Positions 30,383 to 38,424 of a DNA stretch of 40,897 nucleotides are shown here, piece after piece. Where the stretch lies: IMG/VR virus record IMGVR_UViG_3300038701_000883, positions 1-40,897 of that record; one strand, written 5' to 3'. The stretch is from a virus. The notes below the pieces were generated by a model. The model saw only the letters and a program-made list of their open reading frames with translations. It ran no database searches and had not been told where the DNA came from. Position 1 is the first letter of the stretch, and each line of letters opens with the position of its first letter. The position numbers were made by a program, and so were the translations under genes.

Positions 30383-31327
30383 TCAGGAGATCGTCAGGCT
30401 GGCCGGGATGTTGTCGACCATGAAGTGCGCCTTGCTGTTCAGCACCGCGATCGTGCTCTCGCGGAGGATTTGACGGCGGTCGGCATCACCGTTCTTCGCC
30501 AGCGCCCAGTCCGTGGTCGGGCGGAACACGGGCGTCGCGAGGAACCGGAAGTCTAGGCCCAGGAAGCAGTCGTCTTGGTTCCGATCGAGGACCACGTCGA
30601 GCTCGCCGTACTGCGAGACGTAGAGGTCGATCACGTTGACGATGCGGGACTCGTTCTGCATGTCACGCTGCCGGCCAGCGACGTAGGCGAAGCTCGAGAT
30701 GAACTGCGACCGCAAGGGGTCGGTCATCAGGTAGCCCGGGTTGCCGCCGGCGTTGTAGCAGGCCAGGTGCGCGTCCAGCACGAGCGTCTCGAGTTCCGGG
30801 ATCGTCGTGATCGCCGTGGAGCCGGAGGCGGCCGTGGCGGCGTCCTGGATCACCGAAGCGTCCAGCTGGGAGTGCAGCGAGGCCATCTCCCGCGCCGTGG
30901 TGGCCGAGCCGGCCGAGCCGGTCTGACGGGCCGGGCCAGCGTCCGGGGAGCCGACGATCGCGAGCTCCTCGTCGTTCGCGAGCTCGCCGTACTTCAGCTC
31001 CAGCTGGTAGGCCATCTCCGAGTCGCGGCCGTACTTGTCGATCTGCTCGAGCGTGCCGCTGATCTCGGCCGTCTTGGTCATGATCTGGCAGTTGTTGCTC
31101 TTGTTCACCATCGCCTGGGACGAGTCGGCGGGGGCGTCGGCGCCCTCGACGGCAGCGTTCTTGGCGGCGGCGACGAGAGCGTCCTCGTGCCATTCGTGGA
31201 GCTTGCCGGTCGCACGGATGGTGCGCGACATGGCCGCGGTCGGGTTGTCGATCGGCGAGATGAGGTACACCTCATCCTGCACGTCCTCGGCCTGACCGAT
31301 CTGGGTGTAGGTATCGAAATCTGCCAT
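30383..31327 (-). CDS. Major capsid protein, SU10 type
   Basis: 314 residues. The HK97-fold coat protein of SU10-like phages is recognisable from its start (FDTYTQIGQAEDVQDEVYLISPIDNP), then KLHEWHEDALVAA, VEGADA, CQIMTKTAEISGTLEQIDKYGR, and MAYQLELKYGEL. These follow the order found in that family. Length is normal. It follows the scaffold gene by 23 bases and is followed by a hairpin terminator, in line with very high expression. Confidence 0.93.
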   Translation of the reverse strand: MADFDTYTQIGQAEDVQDEVYLISPIDNPTAAMSRTIRATGKLHEWHEDALVAAAKNAAVEGADAPADSSQAMVNKSNNCQIMTKTAEISGTLEQIDKYGRDSEMAYQLELKYGELANDEELAIVGSPDAGPARQTGSAGSATTAREMASLHSQLDASVIQDAATAASGSTAITTIPELETLVLDAHLACYNAGGNPGYLMTDPLRSQFISSFAYVAGRQRDMQNESRIVNVIDLYVSQYGELDVVLDRNQDDCFLGLDFRFLATPVFRPTTDWALAKNGDADRRQILRESTIAVLNSKAHFMVDNIPASLTIS

Positions 31328-31350
31328 CGTTCTGTTCTCCGGGGGTCTGG

Positions 31351-32538
31351 TTACCGACCGCCCCTCTCCGCAGCAAGCTGCGCGGCCTTCATGCGCCTGA
31401 AGGCGTCCCGGTCACCCGGTTTCGCCTGTGCCTCGCGCCGCGCTGCCTGAAACTGGCCCTGCGCGTTGCGAGACTGCGCCTGTGCCGCCCGCTTGTTGCC
31501 GGGCTTGGTCGGCGTCGAGCGTCGCGTTTTCTCCTTCACCCGGCGCGAGGCCCCTTCGACCTGCATCAGACGATGCCAGGACCGAATCGTGCGCCAGTCG
31601 CGCACTTCTGCAGCCTCCTCCGGCGTGAACTGGAGGTTCTCCACCGCGAACTCACGGATCCTGGAGTACACCTCGTCCGACCAGTCCGGGATCACTCGCT
31701 TGAGCACCCGGAGGCTCACCTGCGCCTGCGCGTCTTCAGCCTTCCTCCGCTCCTCGGCGGCCTTCGCCCGAAGCTGCTGCGAGGCCTGCATCAGACGGTC
31801 CCTGTTCCGGACAGCCTGCTCCAGACCCTGACGCATGCGCTGGAACTCCTCCGGCTTCGACCGGAGCACGTCCCAGTTCACCTGGTCGTACTGGCGGACG
31901 GCCTGCTCGGCGAGGTTCGAATAGAACTGCGCCTGGCTGGTCGCCTCCTCGAATGCCGAGTCGAGACTCTGCATCCGCTCCGTGATGTTGCGCGTGCTCT
32001 CGATGGCTTCGGACTCAGCGCCCTGCTGAAGCTCATCGATGCGCGACAGGTCCCTCATACGGTCCTTCAGCTCGCCGAGCGTGAAGGTCTCGTCAGGATC
32101 GTCTCCGACCCGGAACTCCATCGCGTACAGCTGGTCCGGCGTGATTCCTGCCATCTCAGCCAGCTTGGTGGGAGTCAGCGCGCCGTCTCCGGCATCCCCC
32201 TCGTCACCGTCTCCGGTGGCTTCTTCGGCCTCTTGGCCGCCGTCCTGGCCGCCATCAGCGTCGTGAGTCTCCGGCGTCTCCATTGCCGGGTTGGCGTCTC
32301 CGCCGAGAACGGACTCCGCGGCCTCTCGGACTGCGCGGTCTTCGTCCGTTTCGCCGGTCGAGGTCGGGGCCTCATGGGATTGCTCCCGTCCGCCCCCTTC
32401 CTGCGCCGGCGGCGCGCCCTCCTGCGAGAGCCGCGCCTTGAACCTGTCCCTGGCCGTCTCGGGGCGCTTCAGCCGCGCCTCGGTTGCCAGATTCTGTGCG
32501 GGGCTCTTGGCCGCCGCGATTTCTGCTTCTGTCGGCAT
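31351..32538 (-). CDS. Scaffolding protein
   Basis: 395 residues, directly upstream of the coat gene. It is acidic in the first third (TGDGDEGDAGDG), has MEFRVGDDPDETFTLGELKDRM, a motif common in phage scaffolds, and then long helices with many Glu, Gln and Arg. The C-terminus is basic (RRVKEKTRRSTPTKPGNKRA), as expected for the part that touches coat. Scaffold guides procapsid assembly and is removed before packaging. Confidence 0.85.
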   Translation of the reverse strand: MPTEAEIAAAKSPAQNLATEARLKRPETARDRFKARLSQEGAPPAQEGGGREQSHEAPTSTGETDEDRAVREAAESVLGGDANPAMETPETHDADGGQDGGQEAEEATGDGDEGDAGDGALTPTKLAEMAGITPDQLYAMEFRVGDDPDETFTLGELKDRMRDLSRIDELQQGAESEAIESTRNITERMQSLDSAFEEATSQAQFYSNLAEQAVRQYDQVNWDVLRSKPEEFQRMRQGLEQAVRNRDRLMQASQQLRAKAAEERRKAEDAQAQVSLRVLKRVIPDWSDEVYSRIREFAVENLQFTPEEAAEVRDWRTIRSWHRLMQVEGASRRVKEKTRRSTPTKPGNKRAAQAQSRNAQGQFQAARREAQAKPGDRDAFRRMKAAQLAAERGGR

Positions 32539-32573
32539 TCTGCTCTCCTCGTGCGCGACTGTCTATCGAGCGA

Positions 32574-33041
32574 CTACGGACCGACGGGTCCGAAACCGCG
32601 GTACTCATCGATGCCGAATGCGTCGATCTCGGGCTGCTCGGGGCGCATGGCCTCCTCCTGCTCGCGCTTGATCATCGCGTCCATCTCGGCCTCCGTGCTC
32701 ACCCCTTCGATCCGCGCCTGCTCGAGCGTCAGGACCACGTCCTGCAGCACGCCCAGCTTCGTGTGCAGGTGCGCTCGAAGGCGGTCCTCGTGCGGCTCCG
32801 TGGCCGCGATGCCCTCGAGGTATTCCTGCCGCAGCGCGCGGAAGATGATGTTGAACAGCGGGTCCTGGATCCTCTCGCTAGCGGCTCTTCCGAGACGGAC
32901 GACCTCCGAGGTCGATGCTACGTTCGCGAGAGGGACGAACGGCAGGGTCGTCGGGGAGGGCTCCGGGGTCGCGCCCCGCGTGCCGTTCGCTCCGCCAGAG
33001 CGTGAAGCGCCTCTCCCTCTCTCGGTGGGCTGATCGCGCAT
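32574..33041 (-). CDS. Hypothetical protein between portal and scaffold
   Basis: 155 residues from ATG 33041, with GAGGA eight bases ahead. The first 45 residues are disordered (Gly, Ser, Arg, Pro). Residues of about 50 to 145 are helical (SERIQDPLFNIIFRALRQEYLEGI, in parts) with an acidic end. Located between portal and scaffold, where phages often encode a head-maturation or internal protein. No protease motif is visible. Its 5' end overlaps another small frame (32878-33153). Confidence 0.7.
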   Translation of the reverse strand: MRDQPTERGRGASRSGGANGTRGATPEPSPTTLPFVPLANVASTSEVVRLGRAASERIQDPLFNIIFRALRQEYLEGIAATEPHEDRLRAHLHTKLGVLQDVVLTLEQARIEGVSTEAEMDAMIKREQEEAMRPEQPEIDAFGIDEYRGFGPVGP

Positions 33042-33153
33042 TGCGTTGAATCCTCATCAGTTGCCGGTGCAGGAGCGGAGACTGCTTCTCCGCGTCCGGT
33101 TTCGGGGTCAGGGAGTTCTTCCGCATCAGCATGCGGTTCTTCGTCTGGCTCAT
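32878..33153 (-). CDS. Small basic protein after portal, overlapping the next gene
   Basis: 91 residues from ATG 33153, which overlaps the portal stop (ATGA). The first 40 residues look like a real protein (MSQTKNRMLMRKNSLTPKPD). The last 50 read like the out-of-frame version of the following gene (many Arg, Ser, Pro). Either both are translated with a 164-base overlap or a frame change joins the N-terminal part of this frame to the next gene. Confidence 0.45.
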   Translation of the reverse strand: MSQTKNRMLMRKNSLTPKPDAEKQSPLLHRQLMRIQRNARSAHRERERRFTLWRSERHAGRDPGALPDDPAVRPSRERSIDLGGRPSRKSR

Positions 33154-35273
33154 GTGCCCGCCTTCCTCTCGTCCACCTCGACCTTGCGCTCCTCGAGCGC
33201 GAGCTCCCGGGCCTTGAACTGGATGTCGGTGTCGAGCTCCCGGTCCTTCCGCTCGTTGTCGACGCCCATGTCCACCACCTCGATCTGGCGCTTGTAGGCC
33301 TCGGCTCGCGCGCGGAGCCACTCGCGGCCGTCTGCGCTCTGGGCCATCTGGCGCATGAATGCCTCCGCCATGGCCTGCGCGTTCGCCTGCTGCTGGTTCT
33401 GGCGCTGGATGGCGGTCATGCGCTCCTGGGCCTGCGGGCTGGACGGAGACAGCAGGAACGGCGAAGAGTCGGTGACGCCCAGGGCATCGAGAATCTCATC
33501 GAACACGGCGTGCTTCTGCTCGACGCCGAACAGGACCTTCATGTCAGGGTCCTCGCGGACGGTCGCGTAGTAGCTCGCCAGAGCCTGGGCGTATTTCGCC
33601 GTCTCGTCCGGCGTCAGAGCGGCGTGCGCCTTCATCTCGATCGGGGTGTGCGGGAACGTCTGCGCCGGGACGTAGGTCGTCATCTGGCCGCGCACCTCGA
33701 GCTTGTGCGCCTGGCGGTCGTGGCGGGCGCCCAGCATGACGATGTACTGCACCAACGGGATCATCAGCGTCTCGGCGAAGTCCCGGGCCGCCTTCATGAC
33801 GCGCCGGTTCCCGGAATTCGTCAGGCGCTCGATCATGTCATCGGCGTTCTGGTAGCGGATCGCGTCGGTGTTCTGGCCCCGGCCGAGGCTGGACTGGCCG
33901 CCGCGGCGGTCCTTGTCGTAGTCCATGCGCTGGATCAGCTGCAGGGTGAACGGCGAGAGCTCCGGGGTCTCTAGCGCGCGCACCGCGTTGCCCGTCTTCG
34001 ACCAGACCGTGCCGCCGATTCGGTTCTGGAGCAGGTCGCGCGGGTTCAGCACGTCGCCCTTCCGCGCCTCGAGCCGACTGGTGTTCCGCATCTGCTGGTT
34101 GTCGAGCGCCAGCCGCACGAGGCTCGAAGTCGTCTTCTGCGAGTGCGCGGTCACGTCCGCGTCGGCCAAGCCCATCTCGGCGTGGCTGATCTTGAACTCT
34201 GTCCACTCGAAGTAGGGAATCTCGGTCCGGCGCTGGATGGCGGGCGTGCCGTCGGCCCAGTAGAGCACCTCGCCGTCGGCAAAGTAGATGCGGAACAGGC
34301 GCAGGGTGTCGAGACTGTCCTCGCTGATCCCGGCGGCCTGCATCCAGATGTCGCGCTCGTCGTCCGGAGCCGCGTTCACCACGTCCCAGCCGGTCAGCCA
34401 GGTGTAGACCCGGAATCGATCGACCTCCTCGTGCAGCTCATCGCGGTGGTGCTGGCGGACCGTGGACTGGGTGCGATCGTGCGCCTTCCGCGCGAAGTCT
34501 TCCTCGTAGCGGAAGAACTTGTACTGCCGAGAGAGGCCCATCACCTGATCAGGGTCGAAGCCGTCGAGGATCAGCTGCGCGCGCGACAGGGCCTTCTGGT
34601 CGCCGGCGTACATGGAATCCCAGACGTAGGGGCGCGACGAGTCCCGATAGTAGAGCTCCGGCTGAATGAGATCGATCTCACTCATGTAGTCAGAAGTCCG
34701 GACGACGATCTCGCCCGTCATTCCGTCCTCGCCTTCGGTGACGCCGGAGATGTCCACGTCCACGATGTTCTCGAAGCGGTCAATCGCTTGGGCGATGGCA
34801 TCGAACGGCAGGCCGTCCACCTCGAGGATGGTCTCGTCCGTCCGCTGGTCGTTCCAGTCGACGTGGAAGACGCACCGCTTCGCGACGAAGGCGTCGTGCC
34901 AGGCATCCCGCAGCAGATCGGACCAGCGGTTCTTCCGGAGCACCTTCGTGGCGTAGGCCCGGGCGGCGTCGGCGCCGTCCTTCGACACCCCGTTACCGCT
35001 CTCGAACTTCACGACCTCCCGGCCAGACAGGAACGTCTCGTGGAAGAGCGCCTTCTTGCCCTCCACCGAGTCAAGCACGTCGGGCGAGACGTAGTGCGAC
35101 CGCCCGCGCTGCTCGTTCCCCAGCGGCTGCATCGTGTAGTAGCGGTGGTTCCGCTCACGCTGCTCGCCCACCTGATCCATCGTGCTGTCCGCGGAGGTGA
35201 CCTGCGCCTCTAGGAGCTTCACGAGGTTGTAGGCGCTGCCGTGGGGCGCCGTTCCTGTCCGCTGGGCCTTCAC
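33150..35273 (-). CDS. Portal protein, P22 type
   Basis: 707 residues, close to P22 portal (725). Portals form the dodecameric vertex for packaging and tail attachment. Recognisable parts are QRERNHRYYTMQPLGNEQ and SHYVSPDVLDSVEGKKALFHETFL near the N-terminus, AWHDAFVAKRCVFHVDW, the central YPYFEWTEFKISHAEMG-like region (IPYFEWTEF here), a QNRIGGTVWSKTGNAVR segment, and a Gln/Ala/Glu-rich C-terminal helix that may form the barrel. The start is two bases from the upstream stop. Confidence 0.9.
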   Translation of the reverse strand: MKAQRTGTAPHGSAYNLVKLLEAQVTSADSTMDQVGEQRERNHRYYTMQPLGNEQRGRSHYVSPDVLDSVEGKKALFHETFLSGREVVKFESGNGVSKDGADAARAYATKVLRKNRWSDLLRDAWHDAFVAKRCVFHVDWNDQRTDETILEVDGLPFDAIAQAIDRFENIVDVDISGVTEGEDGMTGEIVVRTSDYMSEIDLIQPELYYRDSSRPYVWDSMYAGDQKALSRAQLILDGFDPDQVMGLSRQYKFFRYEEDFARKAHDRTQSTVRQHHRDELHEEVDRFRVYTWLTGWDVVNAAPDDERDIWMQAAGISEDSLDTLRLFRIYFADGEVLYWADGTPAIQRRTEIPYFEWTEFKISHAEMGLADADVTAHSQKTTSSLVRLALDNQQMRNTSRLEARKGDVLNPRDLLQNRIGGTVWSKTGNAVRALETPELSPFTLQLIQRMDYDKDRRGGQSSLGRGQNTDAIRYQNADDMIERLTNSGNRRVMKAARDFAETLMIPLVQYIVMLGARHDRQAHKLEVRGQMTTYVPAQTFPHTPIEMKAHAALTPDETAKYAQALASYYATVREDPDMKVLFGVEQKHAVFDEILDALGVTDSSPFLLSPSSPQAQERMTAIQRQNQQQANAQAMAEAFMRQMAQSADGREWLRARAEAYKRQIEVVDMGVDNERKDRELDTDIQFKARELALEERKVEVDERKAGT

Positions 35274-35274
35274 G

Positions 35275-35607
35275 TCACTTCATCCCGCGGCCACGACGAG
35301 AGGACTCCTGACGGACGCGGGAGCTCGTCCCGCCGCTCATGGGGAGGGCGTTCCCGGCGGTCGGGGTCGGGCGCCCGCGCGAGCTCACGCTGGAACTGTG
35401 GTCGCCCTTCGCCTTGCCGGCCGCCTTGCCCTCGCTTATGCCCTGCGTGCAGCACGGGATCCGGTCCGAGGGGTAGGCGCGTCCGCCGTTGCCCATGCGC
35501 GCCGGAGCGGCCATGGGCATGGTGGCGGAGCCGTAGTCGTTCTGGGGGGCGGCGTAGCGCGAGCCGCGGCCCGCCGTGGTCACCTTTCGCGAGCGGTCCA
35601 TCTTCAT
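35275..35607 (-). CDS. Low-complexity basic protein ahead of portal
   Basis: 110 residues from ATG 35607 with GTGAGGA nine bases ahead; the frame above this point lies in the endolysin gene. The sequence is Ser/Gly/Arg/Pro-rich and probably disordered, with CC at residue 52 and an SRGRPTP patch resembling a weak AT-hook. It might bind DNA in the head or be a small structural protein. Not recognised. Confidence 0.6.
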   Translation of the reverse strand: MKMDRSRKVTTAGRGSRYAAPQNDYGSATMPMAAPARMGNGGRAYPSDRIPCCTQGISEGKAAGKAKGDHSSSVSSRGRPTPTAGNALPMSGGTSSRVRQESSRRGRGMK

Positions 35608-35617
35608 GTCGAGATCC

Positions 35618-36199
35618 TCACAGGTTGTCGATGCGGTGCATGATCCAGCCGTACATGAACGCTTCCTGGCTCTCGTCTCCGCGGACGATGTCCACATACC
35701 GCGCCAGCTGCAGTCCGTTCAGGACCCGCAGCAGCACGACCTCGCCGGCCGTGCGCCTTGCTGCATGGTACGCCCGCAGGGCCGCCAGCGTCTTCGGACC
35801 GACGTGTCCATCTTCCTTCAGGTCCCGGTACAGGCGTCCGCGATCGTTCAGGACGTTCAGGGCCTGTTGCAGCATGCGCCCAGCGGGGGCCGGCCCCATG
35901 TTCACGCCGGTGTCAACCAGCTCGGCGCGCACGGCCGGAACGGGAATCTGGTCGAAGCCCGGGTCGAGAACGTACCGCTTCGCGTAGATCATGCGCGCCT
36001 GGCGCCGAGTGAGGTCCGCCACGTCCTCCGGCAGAGCCTCGTCCAGCTCGCTTCGCACGTCATCCAGCGTGCCCTGCGTGATGCCGTGGTTCGTCGGGCC
36101 GCCGCGGTCATCCGGGTGGTCGACGTAGCCGCCCTCGCGCTCGAGAACCGCAGAGATGATCGGGTCGATGCCGGTGTCGGCGAAGAACGCGCGCGCCAT
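35618..36199 (-). CDS. Endolysin, GH108 N-acetylmuramidase
   Basis: 193 residues. It cuts the glycan backbone of peptidoglycan. The N-terminal GH108 domain has VLEREGGYVDHPDDRGG (catalytic E22) and TNHGITQGTL, followed by RRQARMIYAKRYV. The C-terminal half carries a small peptidoglycan-binding module (RDLKEDGHVGPKTLAALRAY). No signal peptide, so it needs the holin. The start overlaps the holin-like gene stop. Confidence 0.92.
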   Translation of the reverse strand: MARAFFADTGIDPIISAVLEREGGYVDHPDDRGGPTNHGITQGTLDDVRSELDEALPEDVADLTRRQARMIYAKRYVLDPGFDQIPVPAVRAELVDTGVNMGPAPAGRMLQQALNVLNDRGRLYRDLKEDGHVGPKTLAALRAYHAARRTAGEVVLLRVLNGLQLARYVDIVRGDESQEAFMYGWIMHRIDNL

Positions 36200-36531
36200 C
36201 AGGACACTCCGCTGCTGAAGAAGCCTCGAAGGAACTCTCCGAAGGCGTAGAGCAGGCCGCCGCCTACCGCGAGACCTGTGCCGCCGGCGGCGGCCTTCTG
36301 GCCGACAGACAGGCCGCGGCGCTTACCATTGGACTCCGCCGGGTTGTCGTTGTGGAACCCGAACAGCTGGGTGATCTGCGCCTTCCGTGTCTCGTCTTTC
36401 GCCTCGAGCACGGCCAAGCGCTCCGAAATCTGGTCGAAGCGGCTGTCGATTCGACGCTCGAGCTTCGCGAGCTCGCGCTCCAGCAGAATGCGGGTCCGCA
36501 TGTCTGCCATCGTCGTCTGGTCATCCGGCAC
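36199..36531 (-). CDS. Holin-like protein with C-terminal membrane segment
   Basis: 110 residues. A coiled-coil N-terminal half (RILLERELAKLERRIDSRFD) is followed by a basic linker and one hydrophobic segment near the C-terminus (GLAVGGGLLYAFGEFLRGFF). The topology resembles phage holin or pinholin-associated proteins that span once. It lies immediately upstream of the endolysin with a one-base overlap. The name is by position. Confidence 0.7.
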   Translation of the reverse strand: MPDDQTTMADMRTRILLERELAKLERRIDSRFDQISERLAVLEAKDETRKAQITQLFGFHNDNPAESNGKRRGLSVGQKAAAGGTGLAVGGGLLYAFGEFLRGFFSSGVS

Positions 36532-36778
36532 GGCGCTTCTCCCAACCTTCGACCACCCTGTCCGGGCACGTCGGGTCGCACATCACGCAGTAGGTGATCT
36601 CGTTCTCCAGCACCTCGCGCGCGTCGACCTCGGCCGGCACGCGCTGGTACAGGCGGCAGAAGCTACCCTCTCCCGCGCCTCCAGGCGTCGAGAGCGTCTT
36701 GCACCCCGTCGTCGCCGAGAGACTCGCGAGCAGCGCGAGCATCGTCCAGAGCCTCGATCTCATCCTGTGCCGCCTCAT
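36521..36778 (-). CDS. Outer-membrane spanin subunit (Rz1-like lipoprotein)
   Basis: 85 residues. The N-terminus is a lipoprotein signal: RRHRMRSR, a hydrophobic core LWTMLALLASL and SATTGC with the lipidated Cys about residue 26. Its start lies inside the 73-residue gene (36663-36884) in a different frame, as Rz1 is nested in Rz. It pairs with the inner-membrane spanin to fuse the two membranes at lysis. Longer than lambda Rz1, with a Cys-rich tail (YCVMCDPTCPD). Confidence 0.7.
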   Translation of the reverse strand: MRRHRMRSRLWTMLALLASLSATTGCKTLSTPGGAGEGSFCRLYQRVPAEVDAREVLENEITYCVMCDPTCPDRVVEGWEKRRAG

Positions 36779-36884
36779 GCTCCGCCTCCTTGCGCCCCTG
36801 CTCCCGGCCCGACCGGCGCGCCCACCACGCGGTGAGCGGGCCGACCAAGGCCTTCAGGAGCCCGGCCAGCGCGCCCCAGGGCAT
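36663..36884 (-). CDS. Inner-membrane spanin subunit (Rz-like)
   Basis: 73 residues. A short hydrophobic N-terminal helix (LAGLLKALVGPLTAWWARR) is followed by a charged coiled-coil (REQGRKEAEHEAAQDEIEAL). This is the layout of small i-spanins. The lipoprotein gene starts within it, overlapping by 116 bases in another frame. Start at 36884, one base overlap with the upstream stop. Confidence 0.65.
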   Translation of the reverse strand: MPWGALAGLLKALVGPLTAWWARRSGREQGRKEAEHEAAQDEIEALDDARAARESLGDDGVQDALDAWRRGRG

Positions 36885-37126
36885 CAGGTGTCCTCGTACC
36901 CGGAGCCCACCGTCTCCTCGATGCCGACCAGCGCGCGGCCGACGGTGATGAGCTTGCCCACGGTCAGATCATCGACCTGCGTGTCCGTGGCTTCGATGCG
37001 CTCCTCAATGCGGTCCAGGAACGCATCCGCGCCCACCTTCGCCGCCTCGACCAGCACGTCCTTCGGCACGCCGGCGCTCTTCAGCAGAGGCAGGATCGTG
37101 CCACTCAGGGTCTTCAGGATGTCCAT
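36884..37126 (-). CDS. Hypothetical protein of the lysis region
   Basis: 80 residues. Starts MDILKTLSGTILPLLKSAG, a moderately hydrophobic amphipathic helix, followed by DRIEERIEATDTQVDDLTVGKL, a second helix. No full transmembrane segment. It overlaps the i-spanin start by one base. Possibly a regulator of lysis. Not recognised. Confidence 0.65.
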   Translation of the reverse strand: MDILKTLSGTILPLLKSAGVPKDVLVEAAKVGADAFLDRIEERIEATDTQVDDLTVGKLITVGRALVGIEETVGSGYEDT

Positions 37127-37168
37127 CGCTATTCCTCTCTCAGCAATGCCCGGGATCCGCCGGGTCGG

Positions 37169-37570
37169 TCAGTTGCCCTGTTGCGCGTCGGCCAGGTCCG
37201 ACAGGCGCTCGCTCTGCCGATTGATCCGCGCTTCCAGCAAGTCTAGCCGCCCCTCGGCGGTATCGAGGCGCGAATCGATGCTGCTTTCCATGATCGCTGC
37301 CTGGCGAGCCGAAAACTGATCTCGGGTGGCCCGCTCCCGCTCGCGCGCCTCTTCTTCGATGTCGTCGTGGAGCCGCGGGAGTTCTCGCTCAACAGCTTCG
37401 AGACGCCCAAGAAGCTCATGACCGCTGCGGTCCATGGGAAATGCTCTGAGTTCGAGATAGCTAGCTGCACCAAACCCCAGAGACCCAGCAGCAAAGAGGA
37501 CCCCAACGAGCACAGAAGGAGAAACAGTGATTCGGCCTGGGCTTCGTGCATCAAACTGCTCCTCGTACAT
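37169..37570 (-). CDS. Membrane-anchored coiled-coil protein of the lysis region
   Basis: 133 residues. A short N-terminal cytoplasmic stretch, a transmembrane helix at about 16-38 (SPSVLVGVLFAAGSLGFGAA), then about 90 residues of coiled coil (ELPRLHDDIEEEARERERAT and SIDSRLDTAEGRLDLLEAR). The type II topology suits a spanin-like or holin-associated protein. AGGAG lies nine bases ahead of ATG 37570. Confidence 0.7.
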   Translation of the reverse strand: MYEEQFDARSPGRITVSPSVLVGVLFAAGSLGFGAASYLELRAFPMDRSGHELLGRLEAVERELPRLHDDIEEEARERERATRDQFSARQAAIMESSIDSRLDTAEGRLDLLEARINRQSERLSDLADAQQGN

Positions 37571-37603
37571 CGTCCATGGCTCCTTCCTCCGTGAATCCGG
37601 ACA

Positions 37604-37687
37604 TCACCATTCTTCTCTCAGGACGAAGCCTAGGATCACCGTCCAGTCGTTGCCGCTGATGGGCAGGCAGAGCAGAAGGGCTCTCAC
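37604..37687 (-). CDS. Possible tiny hydrophobic peptide
   Basis: 27 residues from a GTG that overlaps the stop of the upstream gene (GTGA). The sequence reads M(V)RALLLCLPISGNDWTVILG plus seven residues. Hydrophobic composition, stop-start coupling and location in the lysis region make a lysis-timing peptide possible, but with so short a frame this is tentative. Confidence 0.4.
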   Translation of the reverse strand: MRALLLCLPISGNDWTVILGFVLREEW

Positions 37688-38169
37688 ATCGTCACCACGC
37701 TCGGGCTGCTGATCGTATCCGGGTCGATCAGCTCGACCGTGCCGTAGCGCACGCCCTGCTCGGCTGCGTTGGCTTGCGGGATTGGGGAGCCGTTGGCGAC
37801 CCAGCTCAGGACGGTGACTTCCCAGAGCTTCCGCCCGCTCTCGTGCATCTGCGTCGGGGTCAGCAGCCAGTTGTCGTGGTGGCGGGTGTCGATGACCGGA
37901 GCCGTCAGCTCGTTGCCTTCGGGATCATAGGTCCCCGGCGTGATGACCACAGGCCCCACCGCCACACGGGAGACCGTCGTCGGCTCTACGAGATGCGTGC
38001 CCCCATCCTCGCGCGTGCGCTGGATCATCAGCCCAGCCCCCACAGCAGCCTCGTCAGCCGCAGCGCGAGAGTCGGCACGGGTCGTCATGTAGACCCTGCC
38101 ACCGCGCATCTGGACGGGAACGGAGACCATGACCTCGGGGTCGGTCAGGCTGGGGATTTCGATGCTCAT
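37684..38169 (-). CDS. Hypothetical protein after the tail-tip genes
   Basis: 161 residues. β-rich, with MVSVPVQMRGGRVYMTTRAD at the N-terminus and KLWEVTVLSWVANGSPIPQ near the end. ATGA overlap with the upstream 82-residue gene. Belongs to the downstream end of the fibre gene cluster, maybe a tail component. Not recognised. Confidence 0.75.
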   Translation of the reverse strand: MSIEIPSLTDPEVMVSVPVQMRGGRVYMTTRADSRAAADEAAVGAGLMIQRTREDGGTHLVEPTTVSRVAVGPVVITPGTYDPEGNELTAPVIDTRHHDNWLLTPTQMHESGRKLWEVTVLSWVANGSPIPQANAAEQGVRYGTVELIDPDTISSPSVVTM

Positions 38170-38414
38170 GGCGTCATCTCCGGGAACCAGCCGTCTGCCA
38201 GCGCCTCGCCGTCTCCGCCCGCTTCATCCACGAGCCGAACAAACGTCTGGCGGTCGGCGTCCAGCGGCACAACGGCTTCTTGCGCTTCGTGTACCGTCAT
38301 CGGGCCTTCGCCAAGCTCATCCATTACTTCGCGGACGGAATAGTCCCAATGCACGCGGACGACAGGGCCGATGACCTGATACACGGGGAGCTGCCAGTTT
38401 GCTGATACTTTCAT
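38166..38414 (-). CDS. Small protein after the receptor-binding gene (possible fibre assembly protein)
   Basis: 82 residues. Starts MKVSANWQLPVYQVIGP, then an acidic helical part, and ends ALADGWFPEMTP, close to the end of the 125-residue protein that follows the other adhesin. The shared tail and the shared position (each gene directly after a tail-tip gene) suggest a common function. Ten bases after the receptor-binding protein stop. Confidence 0.7.
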   Translation of the reverse strand: MKVSANWQLPVYQVIGPVVRVHWDYSVREVMDELGEGPMTVHEAQEAVVPLDADRQTFVRLVDEAGGDGEALADGWFPEMTP

Positions 38415-38424
38415 TCTGCTCCCC

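Noticed and set aside
31573-33033. Plus-strand open frame of 486 codons opposite the scaffold
   Set aside because: Leu/Arg/Ser-rich shadow with no ribosome site or domain; the scaffold and neighbouring genes explain the region.
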